Shown here: piece by piece, positions 32,494 through 44,879 of the stretch
Position numbering within the stretch: the stretch's first letter is position 1
Layout: each line of letters opens with the position of its first letter
DNA from: Pachypanchax playfairii
Taxonomy: Eukaryota; Chordata; Actinopteri; Cyprinodontiformes; Aplocheilidae
Assembly: GCA_006937955.1 (NCBI GenBank)
Contig: SSNP01000041.1
Coordinates: 339,599-403,598 of the forward strand
Direction of reading: 5' to 3'
DNA length: 64,000 nucleotides
Notes under the pieces: generated by a model
Told to the model about the DNA's origin: nothing
Database searches by the model: none
What the model saw: the letters and a program-made list of their open reading frames with translations, nothing else
Position numbers and translations under genes: made by a program

Positions 32494-35400
32494 AGACAAA
32501 ACACTGTTTCATGAATGCAGAACATCCAAAAGTTTATCTCCTAACTCTTATTTAAAGGTTGTTTTGATACAGCTGGTCTAATTAAAAAGAGATGTTTGTT
32601 TCCGTGAACAACAATAAAAGTAGGAAAGTAGTAAAAATTTCATTGAAAAGATCTTTTTTTTCCTCAGAAAATATAGAAGGTAAAAAGGAATGTGGCAAAA
32701 GTCCATATGTAATAAAAGGGGGGTGATAAAGTGTGTTTTCATTCTGTGCTCCTTGTCCAAATTTTTCATTAAGTCTTGAATGAGAGCAGGGAGGCTTTAT
32801 CTTATATTTTATGTTGATGTAATAAAACATGCACACACACACACTACTTCCCTATTGTTCCTGTTTACTTTTTCTTTTACTTGTTCATGACTTATCAGGT
32901 CAGATGTAAAAAAAACCAACAAAACCATAAATGCACATTAATGTAAATACTTTTGGCCTGCGTATATCAGTTTTTTCAACCCTTTGCAGCACATAAACTA
33001 ATTAAACACCAGAGAGGTCCAGGAGCAGCTGTGCATTTCCTCTACTCAACCATTCCTCAGGTGTCAATATAATAAGTGGTACAGTGTGCAACACAATTGG
33101 TTTTATTTCAATAAGGAGGTTTGTGTATAAAATGGCATCATTAATAAAGCTTTTTACTCTTATTTTATACACAGGCACGAGGCTGTGTGAATGATAATGA
33201 ATAGAAAAACATCAGTTTGGAGGAAATCAAAAGAAGGAGCATCATTTTGTTTTTTTCATAAAAGATTTCCATGTCTTATAGTGGAATTTGTATTTAGCAA
33301 GTTGCTTTTTGGTCAATTTAGTTATAATTATTATAGAAAGTTCATCCTACATCTTTTCAGTAATATTTGCTTGTCCTTTTTGCAGATATTAAAGCTTTAT
33401 AAAGTCATCGAGTTAATTTGAGATGCTATTAGTTAATGTGTGGATTGTTTCAGTTGTTGTTCAGCCCAGTAGGATCTGGATAAAGAAATACAGAAAATAT
33501 TACATTTGAATATTTTATCGGTTTGACATTTACTTAAATGATTTTGATGTTTCTTTGTTATTTACAGGATTTATTTCAATTTAATTTGCGTAATCTTGAT
33601 CATTGTAGTGATGTCACTGAAAGAAACCATAGATGGGGGTGGGAGATGTCATGTCAGCTGAAGTAAAATATACTTTGTTCATTATTATTAACACAGAAAA
33701 AAAGTAACTTTCATGATTAATCTCAGTTTGTTTGAAGTTTGGATCTTTTGGATAGAGTTTGGTTTCCCCAATTGTGAAACAAAAACATGCTACGCTGGAA
33801 AACTCCATCACTCAGGCCAAATTCCTCGACAGCACCTAAGACTAAAATGGCTTGCCAGCATTTTAAAACTGGCTCCAATCTCTAAAGTTCTTTTTTTCTA
33901 TTTTGTTCTTCAATTAACTGGCCTTTAAAGTCATTTATAAAAAAGTAAAATAAGCCCCAGATGTATTTAATTACTACTTACTGTACAATATTTACATGAA
34001 TGATTAATTTTACAACCTTTTTTTTTTAGTTTTCTTTGAGTATTTTTAGGTAAAGATCACTCGAGTGAAGCTGTAAAGGTCTGTTTAGTACACAGTGCAC
34101 GGTGAGGCCCGCAGGGTCCTCTCCTCTGCTCTCGCTGGTCAATAGAGCTTCACAGTCACAAAACGGGACAGCGAAGGGAAGGATAGGTTGTTAATGAAAA
34201 GACCTTCACTGGATATTCTTACTTTCATTTTGCACATGCCCCAGAGGGCAGGTCAAATCCATCTGAGAAAACATTTATTCATACTCTGAACTGGCTGCAA
34301 ACCTACATAAACCTCTACATGTTTTGTGAGTTAACCAGGATAAGTAATAAAAGCGAGCAATGGATTACAATCCACTCAGCGCACATAATGAGTAAGAATA
34401 ATATCCTGGTTTTTATCTTTATAAACACTGCAGCTGAAGTTAAAGTCCTCCATCTTTTGTCCTTCAAGAATAACAAAAAGATGAGAAGGTCCCTGGTCGG
34501 ATCACCTGTTCATTACCAGACTAATAGTTTGAGCTAACAGCACAAAAACAGAAGCTTTACAGATCAATAATGTGAAGATTTGATCATTTCTAATTAACAA
34601 TGTTCTGACTGTGACTCTAAAGCTGATCAGGCATTTCTAGTTAAAAATAAATCATTTTCAATGGTGAAGAATAGAAGGACGGACAATTTAGAAAACAAGA
34701 TCAGAAAAACATGATGCCTCCAATAAAAACCTGATTTTTCCTATTTAATCTTTTATTCATGACTTAAAACTGATTTGTGGTTTTATTATCAGCTCCTGCC
34801 GTTAATTAAATTCCTGTTCAAATACTTTTCACTCATGCTGAAGCTGAACTTTACACCACAGTGAGATATGTTGATCTCTCTTACAACCAGGCCCACCAAA
34901 CACCAAATTTACCCTGCAGCTCACACTGTGAGGCTGAGAGCAACCTGAGAGGAAAAACTTCAACAGCTAACACGGCAAAGTCTCAACGTGAGCAAAGGAA
35001 TTGAGTAGCTTTCCCTCTGCAGTCGCTCAGCAGTCTCTATCAAGGTGAGGAAGCTCCCTCAGCAGCATCAGTAGAGCAGCACAGGTTCCCTGCTGCATGC
35101 AGCAGCATCACAGCTATGGTTGTGTGGAGCAGCGTTTAGCACGCCACTGAGAAAAAGGCATTGTGCACAAACACACCAATATTTTGGGGGAGAAGGAGGG
35201 CACTATTTTCCTCCAAACTGCCTGCCTGTCCATTATATCTGTCCTGTGGCAATGATGGGGAAGCCAGCTGGATAGAGACCTCAACAATAAACAACACAAC
35301 ATTGTCTGGCTCGAACAAACGGACCTGCAATTTCCCGGGAGCCAAGCCTCCCCCCCTCCCCTCCCCAGTGATGATGAATATACTCTACTCTGTCTCGGAC

Positions 35401-36765
35401 AGTCATATTTTTCTGTTGGCCGTGGCATGTGTTTTGGCTGCGAGGCCGGATATTGATAAAGCTGGAACAGGATTTCCCTGCTCTGTGTAATGTAGCTATC
35501 GCTCAGTGGTCTGAGGGATGCTGTGTGCAGGAATATAGATATCCAACCTCCAGCTTTGACACGCTGGGTGATGCAGGTTTATGTGCAAACACAGAAGCTC
35601 AAGCTAAGTTATCAGTGGTCTTATGGCATTTCTGCAACTGTCCTGCAAAGACAAGTGAACTATAACCACGCATAAGACACTGATTTAGAGTCCAATTCAT
35701 ACAGTTTCTTGAGCTTTTTACCCATTTAATCCCAGTATGTACGCTACGCTCCATTTCAGCTGGCGGTAATGAGCTGTAGCCGAACCCTGCTGTGAGTGTG
35801 TGCATGTATATGTAAATGCATCCTGCAGCGAGGTCTGTAGTGTAAACCATGTCGAGTCACCCAGCACAGCTTCAGCACTGAGGCACATCACTGTCGCATA
35901 TGTTTATATAGTAAAAGAAAAATTTCCCAGCACTACCGCAAGGCCTCATTGAGCTCATAAAAAATGTTATACCATTAAACATACTCAAGCAAAACAACAA
36001 AAATGTGCTCACGAAGTTGCAAACAATGTGCTGCTGCTGTTATTTCTCAAGAACAGGGATGTTTTCAGTACTGAAAATATTCTTCTAAAGCTGAATTCAT
36101 GCTGCTGTAAATACAATTTCTCCAAAAATTGCAAACACTAACGCCAACCATTCTATCAGTACGGCTTTAATTCCTATAACACTTTAAAAAAAAAAGACAA
36201 ATGCTACAGTCAATAGATTTAAAGTTTTTTTTTTAAATGAACAAAGAAAGCCCTATTGTCTGACACTGACATGAGTTTTGTGGAAATATAACTGTGCTGC
36301 AACTAAATGTTGGCAGTCAATGCGGTGAAGCAAACTTTATCAATAAAGTGCCAGCATTAAGCCACCAGCTTCCACAGATTAATGTGGGCGTGGCTGTTTT
36401 GAAGAGAAACACGCCGTTCATCAGTCAGCATTAATCCCTTCAGAAAACAATGAATTGGGTGGCAGAAATTAAGAGTGATTCTGTAACAAGAAAGAAGACA
36501 ATGGCTTTAATGCTCATTAAATAACAAGGAAAGACCATGATGGAAAACTGGTGGCAATTTCACTAAAATATGACATTATGCAGCTGCTCAACGATTCTTT
36601 TTTAACTTATTAAACAAATTAAGTAGAAATAGTGGACAACCCTGGTAGTTGTTTTTTTTGTAACACAAATGATACAAATAGGGTAAAACCGATAGATGTG
36701 AAGAGTAAAGCCAGAGCAGAAGCTCCTAAAGGACATGCGCTTTTTTTTTAAATATAGGGTTGAGT
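32494..36765. other. Intergenic sequence; possible conserved element at 35390-35660
   Basis: Mostly AT-rich and featureless. From about 35000 to 35860 the sequence is less AT-rich and non-repetitive; 35390-35660 in particular has the even composition and lack of simple sequence typical of enhancer-type elements. Frames such as 35161-35490 (109 codons) show no motif and are probably chance. Confidence 0.3.
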
Positions 36766-36928
36766 GGAGCACTTATCAGAGTCAGTATCTTGCCTGCAGC
36801 AGACAGCAGTCAAAGCAATCAGAAGCAAAAGTAATGCGGTGTAAAAAAGAATTTGAGATTATTGTGATTACTGTCTACAGCAGGTAAGATACTGACTACT
36901 TGTAAGTACTCCACAAACCTCTACATCA
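36766..36928. mobile_element. Palindromic MITE, family shared with 28.7 kb
   Basis: The left arm 36766-36820 (GGAGCACTTATCAGAGTCAG, then TATCTTGCCTGCAGCAGACA) is repeated in inverted orientation at 36861-36912, with a short spacer; the stem is over 45 bp with a few mismatches. Both arms match 28722-28780. The flanking words GGGTTGAGTGGAGCA and CTCCACAAACCTC extend the symmetry slightly. It is non-coding and could form a long hairpin if transcribed. Confidence 0.7.
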
Positions 36929-38234
36929 GTCTATTTAAAACAAATTTCTTTTTATGGCTCAGACTGACCAAATTTCTTACCGCTGGATGTGATATGAGGA
37001 GGATAAATGCAAGAACAAAGGACTGAAGAAAACAACAGAAGTGAAAAATGAGCAGAAGAGAACAAAAATATTTCACGACTGGAGGTTCAAATGAAACTAT
37101 GAAAGACTTATTAGTTATACAACATTAATCTTAGCCAATAAAGCTATACAAATAATTTCATGAAAGTCAGAAAGCACAACTGTGTTGAGAATATTTGATT
37201 GTAATCCATTTACACTTTGTTAAAGAACTTTGATCAGTATTGTAATGTAAACATAACAAGTATAACAAGATTCTTCATGGTGGCAAAACTCACAAAAAAT
37301 ATTAAGTTAAAATGCTGCAAAGTCTAGATCATATAGTTAGAATAATAACAAATGGAATTAATAGAAGTTAACACACCGAACAGCTTGTCTATAAGTATGA
37401 CATGAAAAACTGTTCGTCATCTTGAGTAGAATACAGTGAGTGACCCCAAAAAGTGTTGGGATTTTAGTTGCCCTTTAACTCTGTTCACTCTGCAGCAGAT
37501 GTCCTTTAATGAAAGACATGTAGATCTAACGCAGCACAGCAGTGACCGAGGACCAAATAAATATTTAAACGCATATTACCCTTAATGATGAGCTGGCCGC
37601 TCACTGATGAGCTAATGAGACGCGTGGCATAACGAGCAGTTAGCCACGACCCCCCCGCTCGCTACGTCTCAGCTCTGATCCACCAGACTTAAACCATTAC
37701 ATTATTCATGAAAGGGAGAACTGAGAAGCTGCAAATTGCTCCAAAAAAGACATGTTGCCTTAGAAATGGCTGAATTTATGTTGCTTAATGGTGCCCATGT
37801 AACTCCGGTCACTCTTTAAATGTGTAATATGAGGAAATAGAGAGACAGCTTAGTAGAGAAAGCTCTTGAAGTTAATGTTAATTATTTAGAAAAAACTGGT
37901 AAAAATGTTAAAGTTGACCAGGAATCTGATTTATTTGGACATATATTACTCAGAAAAAGTTTGGGATATGGGGCTTTTGGGTTAAATCTATGGAAAACAT
38001 GAAAAATGTTACAGGACTTCATATATACTTCATCACAGGGTATTTAAGTAGAAGCATTTAATGGGAGTGTTTTCATCTCAATTTACTGAAACAAAAGCCA
38101 ACAGTAGCGGTATAAAAATAAAATGTCAGCATAACGTGATCTTGAACATTAGTAACAGCTTGACAATGACATCTCATGCTGCTCAAAAGTTGACTCTTTT
38201 TTTTAAGAGCGAGTTAAGAGCTTCTATACATCAA
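36929..38234. other. Intergenic sequence; possible conserved element at 37560-37710
   Basis: The segment 37560-37710 (ACCCTTAATGATGAGCTGGC, GATGAGCTAATGAGACGCGT and TTACATTATTCATGAAAG) is non-repetitive with several ATTA/TAAT cores and looks enhancer-like. The rest is featureless AT-rich sequence. Confidence 0.3.
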
Positions 38235-38560
38235 CTCAGCTGATTAAGGTCTGGAGAAAGTCCAGGTCCCTCAATTCGAGGTACTCCAGTCTCCAGCAGC
38301 TGATCCCTAATGATGAGACTTCAATGAGCTGACACATTGTTGCATATGAAGATGAAATCAGGTCTGTGTTGTTCATGCAGGGTCACAATGACTGTATTAA
38401 AGATGTTATTCAGGTAGTTTGGACTCGTCACTGTACCATCACAAAGTGTAGGACAGTTCTGTATAGACTAGACACACCTGTCCATACTGTAATACCTCCA
38501 CCGCTAAAGGCTCATCCTAAGACCATATAGTGGCTAAAGCATAGCACTCTATTTGACGTC
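38235..38560 (-). pseudogene. Tc1-like transposase fragment (broken)
   Basis: Reading the minus strand from 38510 downwards gives SGGGITVWTGVSSLYRT, then after frame breaks FICNNVSAH, a stop, SLIIRDQLLETGVPRIE and LSPDLN. These are the glycine-rich block and the second-Asp to third-acidic region of a DD34E Tc1 transposase, but the catalytic Asp of the QHDNVSAH-type motif is Asn and sequence is lost before the NPIE glutamate. The stretch around VSAH to SPD resembles the fragment at 4.8-5.1 kb, so both are probably the same subfamily inserted in opposite orientations. It is inactive. Confidence 0.75.
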
Positions 38561-39739
38561 TCCTCCGACATTGTTGGAGGCCAACATTTCTGCTCAATGT
38601 GAATTGACTTTCATCATCTACAGCACTGTGGTCTACTGTTTAACAAATACATGTTGTGTGATGCGCAATAACACTGGGCTTTGTGTGCCTGCTGATTCAT
38701 TGGAAGGAAAACTAATAAAATACCAGTTATTAGCCTAAAAATCTATCAGCTGACAGACTGGTCGGTCTAACTCTAATCAAATCAAACACTTTGCATTAAA
38801 CATGGCTATATAATCAAATGAAGTTAAACAAGTAAAGCTAATGCTAATTAGCTAATAGCTCAGAAAAGTGATATAGCTAAACACATGTTCAGATTCAATA
38901 AAGCTTGTCATATTAGCACAAATCTCTGTGGATAGTGATTTGTTTTGAGTTCCAACACAGCCATGAAATCTTACTATGGCATTAGAAAAGAACCAAGCAA
39001 TTATTTAAAAATTGGCTCTGCTCCTTCTGCAGGTGTTTGCGCTGTTACATTTCATACTTCAGACTGAATTCGCATTTAAACGTACCAAAAGGTCTGAGAC
39101 ATCACATTGTCAGCCAAGAGTGAGAAAGTGTTTAAGTGGATTGACATTTTGCTTTCAGAACACTGGTAAGAGCAAGCGGCCCTTTTTGCAAAGCCTCGAA
39201 GGAGGGCTTCAAAAAGCAAAGTTAAAACAGCTCGTTTCAGACAGCAGATCAGCCGAGGAGCAGCTACAAAGGCCAGAATAAAATAAACAAGGGTTTTATT
39301 GTGCTGTGAAGCATGCAGTGGTATTCTAATAAGTCCCAGAATAAATCTAAATATAGTTGGAAATTAACATATAAGGTTACTTTTCAAAGAGAAAGGATGG
39401 ATGCTAAAGATGTGGTACAGGTGGTATAGGTATTCTTCAGCAATATCACTTACGCATGCAAGACAAAAGTAATCATTGTATTTTACTCAATATGCCTCCT
39501 AGAAGAGGACAACATACCCATCTATTGATTTCATGCTGATGTGGCTATAAGACAGAGCACCTTCTGAGGCACTCATTCTAACTGGATGCCTCTGCTTACA
39601 TGCAAATACTCATCCAAAGAATAAAAACTCTGCTGGCATAAAATATTTCGAGATGCAACCTATAAAACTTGGAATTAATTGTGTAGCAAAAATACAAACA
39701 AAAAACAAACAGGTGAGAGGAACCGGGACAAAAACCTAA
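38561..39739. other. Intergenic sequence, nothing recognised
   Basis: No features. A frame at 39012-39281 is Lys/Arg-rich but has no domain. Confidence 0.45.
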
Positions 39740-39811
39740 ACATTGGATTCAAACCTGGGACCTTCTCACTGCAAGGCAACAGTGCTACCAACTGGCCCAC
39801 CGTGCAGCCCC
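39740..39811 (-). repeat. tRNA-derived SINE fragment
   Basis: On the minus strand the sequence GGGCTGCACGGTGGGCCAGT, TGGTAGCACTGTTGCC ... GAGAAGGTCCCAGG, TTTGAATCC contains an A-box-like word (TGGGCCAGTTGG, 39788-39799 on the plus strand) and a B-box (GGTTTGAATCC, 39745-39755). These are the two internal promoter parts of RNA polymerase III genes, about 32 bases apart. The string matches a very common fish repeat. It cannot fold as an intact tRNA, so it is not a tRNA gene. Confidence 0.7.
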
Positions 39812-42119
39812 TTCACCAATTTCAAACATGTTAAAAAATTACTTTTGATAAAAGACAATAAATGTTGATTTTGTTTCTGTAAAGACCTTTGTAGGAAACA
39901 AAAAAACAACTTTTAAACAAAAGGTGTAAAACTTATTTCCTTCTGCCAATATACAAAAGTCTAACATTAATCTAATAAATAGTTCTCTAAATATATATAC
40001 AAACACAATAAAAGTGATAAACTTTATACATTTTTCCGACAGCCTTTCTCGGGCCTATACTACCACATTATACCACATACCATATCACATAATACCATAG
40101 CTGTTTTCAGTGTTCTGCTTCTAAAATACAAGAATTAATATAAAATAATTTCCTGCCGGTCGTAAACAAATGACGTTGAATTTCTACCAAAATCAGTCTT
40201 TGAAAAGGACTCACTACAATCCTTAAAAGGTGATAGTAGGATTCTTAGGACATTCATTAACAACCTGTTTCTGAGAGTTTAAATGCTACAAGTTTGTTCA
40301 AAAAAAGTGGCACAGATTGTCATTCTTAGAAGGAAGTAGATCATGACCTGTTCAAGTATAAACAAACCCCAGCAACAAAACAGCCAACGTCAAAGTTTAA
40401 CCCACTGCCTATGTGCTTGGTCATAGAGACAGAGGGAGAGAGTCTCCATGGTTACTATAGCTGCTGTCATCTCCAATCCTGTGACCTTTTATGTACTCCA
40501 GATCAATAACAGCGAGGTATAGTCTCTAAGGTAAACAAGCGAGTAGGAAGACGGCAGATAGAAGTAATTGCTGACATTTCTCAGGCAGATTTCTTGGGCA
40601 GTCATCACAGCTCTAAGCTTCAAAGTACAGCGAAGACGTGTAAAAATGGCTACTGTGTGACTTCATACAAGAACAGGTAGAATTTTTTTTATTTTTTTTT
40701 TTTAGAATAATTACCAATAACGTTTGAGAAATAACTTCCCTACTTAAGAAGGGCAACAAAATAACTAAATAAATTCACCCAAGAAATAAAGCTGTATTTC
40801 TTTCTTGTCCTAAAAGCCTTGAGATAGAGCTCAGGATTGGTAAAACTCCTCTCACAAGACACCTTAGAGTAAGTGAGGCAGACCCTTGGCATGAGTAGGA
40901 GTTGCCTTGGTGAAGCTCTGTTTGAAGCTTTGGACTCCTAATTTATTTTTCGTCTTAGGTTGCCAAGCCAAGTCTTTTGAAGATGCTTTTTCATGGATGA
41001 AATTGTTTCAGAGCAAGATGCTGGCCAAACAAGAGACTGATGGGAGGGAATGAAGAAAATGGAAAAAAAAAAAACTTGGTGGCAGGTAGCATGAAAACCA
41101 AATTATTGTTGCATAGCCAAAAAAAAAAGCTGTATCCAAAGGACAACTTTGAACCAACAAATAATTCTTATCTTTGCTTCAGCAAGTTATTATGTAATTA
41201 GCATAAAAAATATCACGAATTTATGGAGCATAACTCTCTGCAGAGGCCTCTGAACTCTGTGTTTTAGCTGAAGGTAACTGAACCTACTCAGAAGAGTCAA
41301 AAACTGTAACTGAATGACCACCTGAGGTTATTCAAGATTGAAGCTCTAAGATTGTTAATAGCTGTTCTAAATTCAAAGGTAAATGAAAGGAGTGTCAAAA
41401 TGCATTTGGTGCGAATAGATTCCAAGAGATTTTCATTCTTTATGTCAATCCTGGGCTAATCTAATTTAGACTTCAACAGCCAAACCCCTCAAACTTGTGG
41501 CCTCCAATCAGCAGCCCACATTCCAGAGACTGACATTTATCACTGTTAGCATAACCAGTATTTTCTGCAAAAAGGACATTTTCTTTAGCACCAGCAAAAA
41601 ATTCACTCCCAGGTACCGCCTGTTTGTTGATAAGCGCTCAAATCCACTTCTGTAATATCTAATTAGCTATCCGTTTGGGGGTATTAAGTGCAATTAAGTC
41701 AATATCACCAGCATCCAGGTCCTTCTGTGTTTCAGAATAAAAGCAGTGGTTACATCTAATGTTTTCTTCTTCTTCAGACAATGAACAAAAGAAACGTAAA
41801 GATAGTCATGAGAAAAAGAAGACATAATAAACGTATGGATAAGCGGTTACAACTTCTAGATCTTCTTCCTGTTCCTGCAGCTGTAGCTGTAAGAAGGTGC
41901 ATCTGTTGTGTTTTGGGCAATATTGCCAGCTTCAGAATGAAAAACTTTTCCACAAATTTCTTAGCTGATGTGATGATGAAGACACAGACTTTTGGAATTA
42001 TTACTGTCCCCTACTTATATACCCCAACAACATGTGAAAAAAGCTGTAGGATCTTCAAACCAACAATTTGAAATTGCACATACGGGTGCTATACAGCCAC
42101 CTTATGACAACAATTGTTG
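39812..42119. other. Intergenic sequence, nothing recognised
   Basis: AT-rich, with A and T tracts near 40686-40702 and 41062-41073. The frame 41781-42071 (96 codons) has no family resemblance. Its end abuts the LINE and may belong to the element the LINE inserted into. Confidence 0.4.
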
Positions 42120-42261
42120 TACAATGGCCATCATCATCAATTTATTTATAAAGCACATTTAAAAACTGCAGTGACGCAGACCAAAGTGCTGTACACAAAT
42201 AAAAACAACAAATACAGAAATAAAAATAAACATACTATAAAAACAAACATATAAAAAAACA

Positions 42262-42900
42262 ATATTGCTTCCAATTTAGACTCGTTTAGGTGGAGAAAAT
42301 TTGCTTTGAGCCAAGTCTTAATCTCAGCCATACAATCAGAAAGGGGTTGAACTGGATCAGTTGATTTTAGGGCCACATATAACTGACAGTCATCGGCATA
42401 AAGGTGGTAATTCACCTGAAATTTATTTAAAATGCCTGCCAGTGGTAAAAGATACAAGTTAAAAGGAAGTGGACCCAAAATCGAACCTTGGAGAACTCCA
42501 CAGGTAAGAGGTGACACAGCAGAGGCACAATTTCCTAATGCAACATTAAAACTTCTGGCCCGAAAGTACGAGCAAAACCACTGGAGAGCTGATCCTCGGA
42601 TGCCAACTAAGGACTCCAGGCATTGCAGCAGAATAGTATGATCAACGGTATCAAAAGCGGCGGATAGATCCAGGAGGATCAGCAGGACATAAGAGCCGGA
42701 TTCAGAGGCGAGTAAAATATCATTAAAAACTCTAAGTAGTGCCGACTCTGTACTGTGAAGGGAGCGAAAACCAGACTGAAACAGGTCTGAGACATTAAAA
42801 TGATCAAGATAGTCTGAGATCTGACTAAAAACCACCTTCTCCAGCAATTTGGACAAAAATGGGAGCTTGGAGATTGGACGGAAATTACTTATGTCACTAG
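42262..42900 (-). pseudogene. L2-like LINE reverse transcriptase domain (truncated)
   Basis: Translation shows the RT fingers and palm in order: FRPISKLPFLSKLLEKVVF, then FQSGFR, LLDLSAAFDTVDH (first catalytic Asp), GVLQGSILGPLPFNLYL and YHLYADDCQLY, with the YADD catalytic box at 42389-42400. It then runs SDCMAEIKTWLKANFLHLNE and loses homology: what follows is a hydrophobic run from the 3' tail (42146-42262). The thumb and C-terminal region are therefore deleted, so target-primed reverse transcription would not be possible. A one-base shift in an A run near 42910 separates it from the endonuclease part of the same ORF. Confidence 0.85.
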
Positions 42901-44514
42901 CGTCCAGGCCCTGCTTTTTTCAGGACAGGCTGGACAACCGCATGTTTAAAAACCTGGGGAATGCTACCCATCATCAAGGACGCATTTAAGATCTCAAGGA
43001 TCGATTGAGCCACCACAGGGAAAACTTCCTTTAGGAGCAGAGGGGGAAAAAAGTCATTGGGTGAGCCCGAAGGCCTCATGCCAGCCACTATAGTTAAAAG
43101 AAGGGGAAGGGAAATCGGAGAAAAACACTCAAAGAAAGGAGAGGGAGGAGAAGGAGGCAGCAATATCTTGGAGCTGGGCAGGATTTGAGCACGTATACTG
43201 GAGACTTTGGAGCAAAAAATATGCAAAAATTGGTGACAGAGCTCATCAGAGGGATTAGCAAGAGGGACATTAGGTGACAGAAGAGTGTTGATAGTAGAAA
43301 AAAGAACCCGCTGGTTACCAGAGTGTTGGTTAACAATAACAGAATAAAATTCAGAGCGGGCCATCCTAACTGACCGCTGATATCGCCTCCAGGCATCTTT
43401 AAGCAGCAAAAAGGAGGTCAGAGTTTTTTCTTTTTTCCATCGTCTTTCATATTTTCTACTTTCACTTCTAATAGCAAGAGTGTGCTGGTTTAACCAAGGG
43501 TCAGGTCGACGGCAAGAACGCCGGGACCTAAGTGGTGCTAACGAGTCTATTAGACATGAGGACTGGAAGTTAGATAGGATCACCTCTGGATCAGAGGAGC
43601 TGCCAGGGGGTGATAAAAGATCCGGCAAACATAATGCAAGCTGAGGTGCTGTGGATGGAGAAATGCGACGAGTACGATACACTTCCACCTGCTTAGGTGA
43701 ATTACACCGAGACACATCCACAGAGAATAAAACAGGACAATGATCGGATAAACAGAAAACATCAGTCCGCACATTAGTTACAGATACACCATGAGACAGC
43801 ACCAAGTCCAAAATGTGCGATCCACCATGAGTGGGGAAGTCCACTAGCTGGGTCAATCCAGGAGAGTCAATTAGGTTACAAAAGTCAGCAACAAGTGGTT
43901 TCCCAGGACAACAGATGTGAATATTAAAATCACCCAGTATGAGGAGCCGATCATACTTTAGGATGATGTCAGCAAGACAGTCTGATAGCTGGGAAATAAA
44001 AACAGAGTTTTGCTTTGAGGATCGGGGAGGACGACCCAAGTTCAAACGCTGACATCTCAAAAGTGTCACAAACCTCTTGTAAGTTAATGGGCTGGCAGGG
44101 AATATTAGAGTTAAAAACAGTCAGCAGGCCCCCACCACGGCCTGATGGCCGCGGGACATTCAGATAAGCACATCCTGCTGGGAGTAGTTCGGCGATAGGA
44201 GCCAACTCACACGGAACGGTCCATGACTCGGTGATGCAGAGCAAGTCCAGTGACTGATCAGTGAAGAAATCCTTGAGAATGAAGGTTTTGTTACGAATCG
44301 AGCGGGCGTTGATCAAAGCGCCCCGCAGAGGTTCGGCCGGGTTGGTGACGCGGTCGCCAGAAGACGAGGCACGGCAAACAGGTCGAAGATTCTCCAAAGA
44401 CGCTCCACGCTGACAGCGATCACAGGTCCAGGAAGGGCGATCCTTACAGGTCCGGCGGGAGCGATCAGATGTGAGGAGGAAGCAGTCAATGGAGCGGCAG
44501 CAAGGGCCTGTCAT
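42897..44514 (-). pseudogene. L2-like LINE endonuclease domain
   Basis: Apurinic/apyrimidinic-type endonuclease that nicks target DNA for LINE insertion. In order on the minus strand: ALINARSIRNKTFIL, LDLLCITESW (metal-binding Glu), then RPSGRGGGLLTVF, all in the frame 44514-43969. After a frame change come LILGDFNIH (GDFN at 43923-43934), THGGSHILDLVL, and LSDHCPVLF with the catalytic SDH at 43740-43748. The linker continues to VVQPVLKKAG, the usual entry to RT. All catalytic landmarks are visible, but the reading frame is split near 44000-44060 and again near 42910, so it is a pseudogene. Confidence 0.85.
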
Positions 44515-44545
44515 CAGGCGGGGATGCTGAGCTTTAGCGAGACGC

Positions 44546-44839
44546 TCAAGGCTGGATCGAAGACGAGCCCGACGTCCACCACGGCAGCCCCGGCGTCAGC
44601 NNNNNNNNNNGAGAGATTCTCCAAAGATGAGCAGGAACCAGTGGAAACTGGAGCTGAAGCACAGCTTTGAGATTACAGCAGCCACCCAGAGAATGGCTCA
44701 CTGAGTGGCAAAGATCCAGAAGGGTGAGTCTGTCAATTGGTGTGAGTGTAGATCCCAGAGAGACTGCATAGCAGAGCAGGATGATAATAAAAACGAAAGC
44801 GGAGAGTGGTAGACGGCAAGCCGAATACACTGGCGCCAT
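44546..44839 (-). pseudogene. N-terminal leader of the LINE ORF
   Basis: A 97-codon frame starting MAPVYSACR with a strongly hydrophobic stretch (residues about 10-30: LPLSAFVFIIILLCYAVSLG), like a signal peptide or membrane anchor. It crosses the gap at 44601-44610. Position and strand place it directly upstream of the endonuclease ORF of the LINE, with a frame change between, so it is probably the 5' part of the same ORF. No 2A-type NPGP motif is visible. The role of such leaders is not established from sequence. Confidence 0.5.
44601..44610. other. Assembly gap (10 Ns)
   Basis: Unknown bases within the LINE leader; its true length may differ from ten. Confidence 0.99.
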
Positions 44840-44879
44840 CTTGCCACGCCATCCCCATCAGTAGCCCATAGGAAGGTTT

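Larger units (their letters stand above)
42120..44851 (-). mobile_element. L2-type LINE retrotransposon, internally deleted
   Basis: On the minus strand the element starts near 44851 (GGCAAGATGGCGCC), runs through an N-terminal leader, an apurinic-type endonuclease and a reverse transcriptase, and ends in a 3' tail (GCTTTATAAATAAATTGATG, then ATGATGG) near 42125. Such ATAAATAAA ... GATGATG tails are typical of fish L2-like LINEs. The total is about 2.7 kb, shorter than a full L2, because everything between the RT palm and the 3' tail is missing (junction near 42262). It contains frameshifts and a 10-base gap. No clear target duplication was found. Confidence 0.85.

Noticed and set aside
35161..35490. 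109-codon frame as a gene
   Set aside because: Overlaps equally long frames on the other strand and contains no recognisable domain.
39740..39811. tRNA gene
   Set aside because: A- and B-box-like words are present, but the sequence does not form a cloverleaf with paired acceptor ends; it matches a SINE head.
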